Assembly: GCA_026394775.1 (NCBI GenBank)
Contig: JAPLZY010000031.1
Coordinates: 1-33,684 of the forward strand
Reading direction: 5' to 3'
From: Candidatus Zambryskiibacteriota bacterium
GTDB lineage: Bacteria > Patescibacteriota > Minisyncoccia > Phycocordibacterales > DATDWN01
DNA: 33,684 nucleotides
Of this stretch, positions 30,361 through 33,684 are shown piece by piece. The position numbers and the translations under genes are program-made. A model generated the notes under the pieces. It was not told the DNA's origin. It ran no database searches and saw nothing but the letters and a program-made list of their open reading frames with translations. Each line of letters opens with the position of its first letter. Position 1 is the first letter of the stretch.

Positions 30361-31909
30361 ACCTATCTAACCACCGGCGGATATTTTCTTCAGTTCCTCC
30401 TGTCTTTTTATACGGATTTAAAATATGCATTGGATCAAACAATTCTTTAATCGTATGAAAAACATCAAACATATCCTCACCGTAAAATTCTTTCAAGAAA
30501 GGTGAGCGGATAATCCCGTCACTATGGTCCGCACTTGGGTTTCCTCCGAGCCTTGAAAGCAAGCTCACCACTTCTCGAGTGAAGGAAATAATAGTATCAG
30601 CCACATCTTCTTTTCTCATATCAAAAATAGGGATCACTCGCAGAGCACCTTCACCAATATGCCCATGATATGCATACGACAGGTTATACCGAGCCAGTAT
30701 CTCTATCAAACCTCCGACAAATACATCAAAAACCGCAAGTGGCACGATACTATCTTCAATACACGGCACTGCACGAAAACCACTTTCATTGTTGTCTCGC
30801 ATCAGGCTAAACGAGTGACGTCTCACATTCCACGCAGAAGCAAATAACACCTGGTCGTCAACATAGTGCACCCGAACAGAAAGTTTCTCGAGGTCAACTA
30901 CACACTGACGCGCCACACGGTCAGTCTCTTCTTGTGTATCTTCACTGAGCTCTACGAGCACAAGAGCATGAGTTTCATCTGCAAAACAAAATTTAATTCG
31001 TGATGCATCTTCTGCAAGATACTGCTCGGCACGTTTAAACGTATTCACATCAAAAGTCTCTACGCATTCAGGGTTGTGCGTGAGTACAGTTTTTAACACA
31101 GCAGGCAAAGCCTCAAGTGAATCAATAGAAACCAAAAGAAGTCGTGTGTATGTAGAGATAGGTACCAAACGCAACACTGCATGAGTAACAATACCCAAAG
31201 TCCCTTGTGCTCCGACAAAAAGAGGTGCTATATCAAACATGTTGTCGTGGACAATACGGTCCAAGCGGTAGCCCGAAGAAGTCTTCCGTACTCCTTTGAG
31301 ACGCTCTGCAAGACGTGACGCAAACTCAGCATGCAGATCAACAAGTATTTTGTCTGCCGAAGAATTCACTTTATCTAAAGAGACTTTTGTTGTATGTAAA
31401 AGTGATCCGTCAGCAAGCACCACCTGCAAAGAAATCACATTGTCGATGGTCGCCCCATGTCGAAGACTTTGTTCTCCTGATGCATTATTGCCGATCATCC
31501 CCCCAATACCGCAAATCATTTTTGAAGATGGGTATGATGCAAACATGAGGCCATGTTTTAAAGCTTCAGCTTCAATATCTCTAAAATACGCACCCATCTC
31601 CACAGTCGCAGTCAGAGCCTCTGGGTTCACTTCGATCTTATTCATGTATCGAGTGAGGTTTAAGATATATCCCGGATGCAAAGATCCCCCGCTCATACAG
31701 GTCCCTCCTGCGCGCACAGAAAGAGATACATCTTCACCCCCTTTTTTCTTTTCATGTAGTGTTTTTACCACCAGAGAAATATCTTCGACAGACCGTGGAT
31801 ACAGCACACCTTGTGGTCGTACCTTAAACACACTCGCATCTGTCGAGTGCTTAGTGAGCACCGCATCAGAATTTTCATAATCCCCCTCAAATCCAGAAAA
31901 AATATTCAT
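30359..31909 (-). CDS. FAD-linked oxidoreductase, D-lactate dehydrogenase (GlcD/Dld) type
   Basis: 516 aa. An N-terminal FAD-binding PCMH domain has RAGGTCMSGGS and the GMIGNNASGEQSLRHG motif typical of GlcD/D-lactate dehydrogenase flavoproteins. The C-terminal FAD-oxidase cap contains HGHIGEGALRV and the final FDPMHILNPYK signature. It probably oxidises D-lactate or another 2-hydroxyacid and passes electrons to a quinone or electron-transfer protein. The ATG at 31909 is favoured because the TATACT box ends 6 nt before it, while the in-frame ATG at 31915 directly abuts the box. It may work with NDH-2 and the 2-hydroxyacid dehydrogenase in this window. Confidence 0.88.
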   Translation of the reverse strand: MNIFSGFEGDYENSDAVLTKHSTDASVFKVRPQGVLYPRSVEDISLVVKTLHEKKKGGEDVSLSVRAGGTCMSGGSLHPGYILNLTRYMNKIEVNPEALTATVEMGAYFRDIEAEALKHGLMFASYPSSKMICGIGGMIGNNASGEQSLRHGATIDNVISLQVVLADGSLLHTTKVSLDKVNSSADKILVDLHAEFASRLAERLKGVRKTSSGYRLDRIVHDNMFDIAPLFVGAQGTLGIVTHAVLRLVPISTYTRLLLVSIDSLEALPAVLKTVLTHNPECVETFDVNTFKRAEQYLAEDASRIKFCFADETHALVLVELSEDTQEETDRVARQCVVDLEKLSVRVHYVDDQVLFASAWNVRRHSFSLMRDNNESGFRAVPCIEDSIVPLAVFDVFVGGLIEILARYNLSYAYHGHIGEGALRVIPIFDMRKEDVADTIISFTREVVSLLSRLGGNPSADHSDGIIRSPFLKEFYGEDMFDVFHTIKELFDPMHILNPYKKTGGTEENIRRWLDR

Positions 31910-31915
31910 GCACAT

Positions 31916-31921
31916 AGTATA
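31916..31921 (-). promoter_or_regulatory. -10 box of FAD oxidoreductase, decides the start
   Basis: TATACT on the minus strand, followed by ATGTGC and then ATG. Transcription should begin at or beyond the first ATG, so the second (31909) is the likely leaderless start. Confidence 0.55.
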
Positions 31922-31970
31922 CTATGTTTTTTATTTGAACTGAAAGTGGTGTGTGTATAAATTTTGCACA

Positions 31971-32008
31971 AAAAAACCGCATGGTGCCCTTACAGGCGCA
32001 CCACACGA
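31971..32008 (-). terminator. Terminator of the 428-aa orphan gene
   Basis: On the minus strand GTGTGGTGC pairs with GCACCATGC, with two mismatches, and is followed by ggttttttt. It lies ~17 nt after the stop. Confidence 0.75.
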
Positions 32009-32024
32009 TTACTCACATAAAGAA

Positions 32025-33311
32025 CTACAGCTTCCAAACCTTGAGAGTTCGGGCTTCGTCGGTATTACACCAAACGAACTTCCCGACACCCTCAATACGG
32101 ACGTTGTCGTACCGCGACACATTATCTATGTCACAATACACAGTCACTCCTTCCGCTACTAACACATGCTTTTGTCCATCATGGGGCGTTGTGTTGATGA
32201 GTTTTACCTCGTTGCCTAGCTCGGTTGCCCGAGCCAGAACCTCCTTTAAAAAGAGGTCTTTCTGCTCGTACGGCCTGTTGAAGACCGCCATCAGTCCGAC
32301 CGGGCAATAGCCCAGCATCTGCACATCGACCAACATCCCGTTTTCATAGTCGAACATCAGTCGACCATCCACGGTGAATGTTTTAGGTGCGAGCCATTCC
32401 AGACCTTTGGTAGGGTCAAGGAGCGCCTCGGCGAACTTTTTCTGTTCGCCTCCCAATATTCCGATCTGCGTCTGGTACGGGAGATTATTAAACCCCCGTG
32501 CCACTGCGTCTCGTTGTTCGGGACGCAAATAATACTGCCCCATCAACTTTAAGTTGCCCTCATGAAGAAAAATTGAGAATTTTTTCTCCCCTATTTTGAC
32601 CCCACAGGGATCTGTGCTCATTTGAACCCGGGAGGCGACCCATGCCCCCAGTGCACCAGCCTCTTGGGCTTCCCGCATTTCCAGAGTTGCCCCTGGACCG
32701 AATAAGTGCTCGACCATTTTCTGGCCGAGCTCCTTGACGTTGGTTTTATCTGTGACGTACACTTGCCCCACGAATGGAGCAAGCGAACTTCCTCCAGTTG
32801 TTCTCCAGCCAAAGGTAAACGCGTAGGAAAAATTCGAAATTTTTCCTTGTACCTTTTCCCCATAACAATGCTGGCTCTTGCGCCAGCTCTCACCCTCGCT
32901 CATCACTTTTTTTCCGTCCGTGGCCCATTCCCAATTTGCGTGGCCGCTACTAAGGTAGCAGCCGAGATTCTCTTTCTCTTCCGTAATCTCCAACGGCATG
33001 CCGCTGGAGATCTTAATATTAGAAAGCGGAACCTCACAAAGACGTAACACGCGCCGGATCGGGTCCGCCTCCTCGGAGGCTGGTTTGACCCGGCGCCCAC
33101 TCTCGGAGCTGAGAATATACTCACCATCCTTTATCATCTGGAGGTGATATGTCTGGTTACCTGTACGCGAAAACCTTACAACCGAGGGGCACTCCTCTCC
33201 ACGAAGGAAGAAAAACGTTCCCATCCCTACGGGATAGTGAAAGGCATACTTCACCTCTTCACCATTCATCAAAACACATCCGAGCCGAACATTTACATTA
33301 AGGTTAGACAT
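32025..33311 (-). CDS. Large orphan protein of unknown function, 428 aa
   Basis: I do not recognise a family. The start at MSNLNVNVRLG (33311) has AAGGAG 8 nt upstream. The protein looks soluble and cytoplasmic, with mixed alpha/beta character, many Gly and aromatic residues and no signal peptide, membrane helix or clear catalytic motif. G+C looks close to half, above the core genes. It is transcribed alone, has its own terminator and a ~300-nt upstream region with hairpins, and lies next to the IS30-type transposase. Together these suggest acquired cargo. It resembles the 1927-2517 gene in organisation, not in sequence. Confidence 0.8.
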   Translation of the reverse strand: MSNLNVNVRLGCVLMNGEEVKYAFHYPVGMGTFFFLRGEECPSVVRFSRTGNQTYHLQMIKDGEYILSSESGRRVKPASEEADPIRRVLRLCEVPLSNIKISSGMPLEITEEKENLGCYLSSGHANWEWATDGKKVMSEGESWRKSQHCYGEKVQGKISNFSYAFTFGWRTTGGSSLAPFVGQVYVTDKTNVKELGQKMVEHLFGPGATLEMREAQEAGALGAWVASRVQMSTDPCGVKIGEKKFSIFLHEGNLKLMGQYYLRPEQRDAVARGFNNLPYQTQIGILGGEQKKFAEALLDPTKGLEWLAPKTFTVDGRLMFDYENGMLVDVQMLGYCPVGLMAVFNRPYEQKDLFLKEVLARATELGNEVKLINTTPHDGQKHVLVAEGVTVYCDIDNVSRYDNVRIEGVGKFVWCNTDEARTLKVWKL

Positions 33312-33341
33312 GATAGATTCTCCTTTTCCCGTTAACGCCAC

Positions 33342-33611
33342 ATACTATCAAAGTGTGACCGGGTATCGATCTGCTGCAAGTAAAGCTAATTCTTGCAAGT
33401 CAGAAGAGTATGTTTATGGTTACATACTTACCGGTGCGCATTAAGGCTGCACACCATTCACCAAGACTTTACGCCTCTTTTTAACAAGAATATTTCCAGA
33501 CAAAAAGAGACGTAAAACCTTTCATATATTTAGTTTTCAACGAACCCCTAGCCACCTTTGAAGTAGGACAGTTAGAATTAATGTATTAGCCGAAAATTAA
33601 TTTTAATTGTC
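33342..33611. other. Non-coding region with hairpins upstream of orphan gene and transposase
   Basis: No gene is seen. TTTACGCCTCTTTTT (33468-33482) pairs with 33502-33516 at 14 of 15 positions around a 19-nt loop. AGTATGT/ACATACT (33408-33429) and TGCAAG/CTTGCA (33373-33396) form smaller hairpins. The segment before the transposase ATG (about 33570-33611) is AT-rich and may contain the left end of the insertion sequence; I could not define its terminal repeat. Confidence 0.45.
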
Positions 33612-33684
33612 ATGAAAAAGAAATATGAACATTTGAAAGATACAGAGCGATTTGTCATCGAGACTCTGTATCAAGCTGGTACGC
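33612..33684 (+). CDS. IS30-family transposase, N-terminal fragment (runs off the window)
   Basis: The first 24 codons read MKKKYEHLKDTERFVIETLYQAGT. The pattern KKYEHLxxxERFxIExLxxxG matches the start of IS30-type transposases, whose N-terminal helix-turn-helix recognises the insertion-sequence ends. The DDE catalytic domain would lie beyond the window. The reading frame is open to the end. The family assignment rests on this short stretch only. Confidence 0.7.
   Translation, partial: MKKKYEHLKDTERFVIETLYQAGT

Noticed and set aside
31296-31880. 194-aa plus-strand ORF inside the FAD oxidoreductase
   Set aside because: Fully antisense to a well-supported gene; its composition looks like a shadow of that gene.
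1-33684. Recoding of UGA as an amino acid (seen in some CPR lineages)
   Set aside because: rpiB ends in TGA overlapping the next ATG, and proteins read normally with the standard stops.

Overview
The window looks like chromosomal DNA of an ultra-small Candidate Phyla Radiation (Patescibacteria, probably Parcubacteria) bacterium. The evidence is AT-rich compact genes, several short type IV prepilins, a split transketolase inside a minimal pentose-phosphate/lower-glycolysis gene set, a large SdrD-like surface protein, and many genes whose -10 box lies only 6-9 nt from the ATG (apparently leaderless mRNAs). No rRNA, tRNA or CRISPR array was found. TGA is used as a stop (end of rpiB), so the standard bacterial code applies. 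The taxonomic assignment is inference from gene content.

Layout. 1-5000: end of an unknown gene, prfA (RF1) framed by inverted AT-rich repeats, ribosomal protein bL31, a structured spacer, an orphan gene (1927-2517), a coiled-coil lytic transglycosylase and ribosomal protein L25. 5000-6400: a small membrane protein and two paralogous prepilins in one operon. 6400-14350: central carbon metabolism, with a 2-hydroxyacid dehydrogenase, class II aldolase, PfkB kinase, two-subunit transketolase, ribulose-phosphate epimerase, ribose-5-phosphate isomerase B and GAPDH. A third prepilin and a 44-aa membrane peptide are interspersed. 14400-18650: ribonucleotide reductase nrdB and nrdA, with a 119-nt hairpin element between them. 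The beta subunit has Phe where the radical Tyr should be, as in chlamydial class Ic (Mn/Fe) enzymes. 18700-25600: DUF192 protein, SulP transporter, RRM RNA-binding protein with a long leader, cyclophilin, YceI protein and a 938-aa cell-surface protein. 25600-26900: a GC-richer gene with a PEP-CTERM sorting tail, then a repeat-rich spacer. 26880-31909: NDH-2, a three-gene ECF sigma factor / membrane protein / secreted repeat protein module, and an FAD-linked D-lactate-type dehydrogenase. 32025-33684: a large orphan gene and the start of an IS30-type transposase.

The most notable observation is the sigma-factor module. The sigma gene and the secreted helical-repeat gene both carry AGTGAAAGAAA-N14-CGTA at identical spacing. 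This suggests an autoregulated ECF circuit, with the membrane protein between them as candidate anti-sigma factor and the secreted protein as effector. A second theme is that the window contains two translation-initiation styles. Housekeeping genes look leaderless. The orphan genes (1927-2517, 9221-9550, 25781-26488, 32025-33311) have Shine-Dalgarno sequences, and most look higher in GC and have their own terminators, suggesting separate acquisition.
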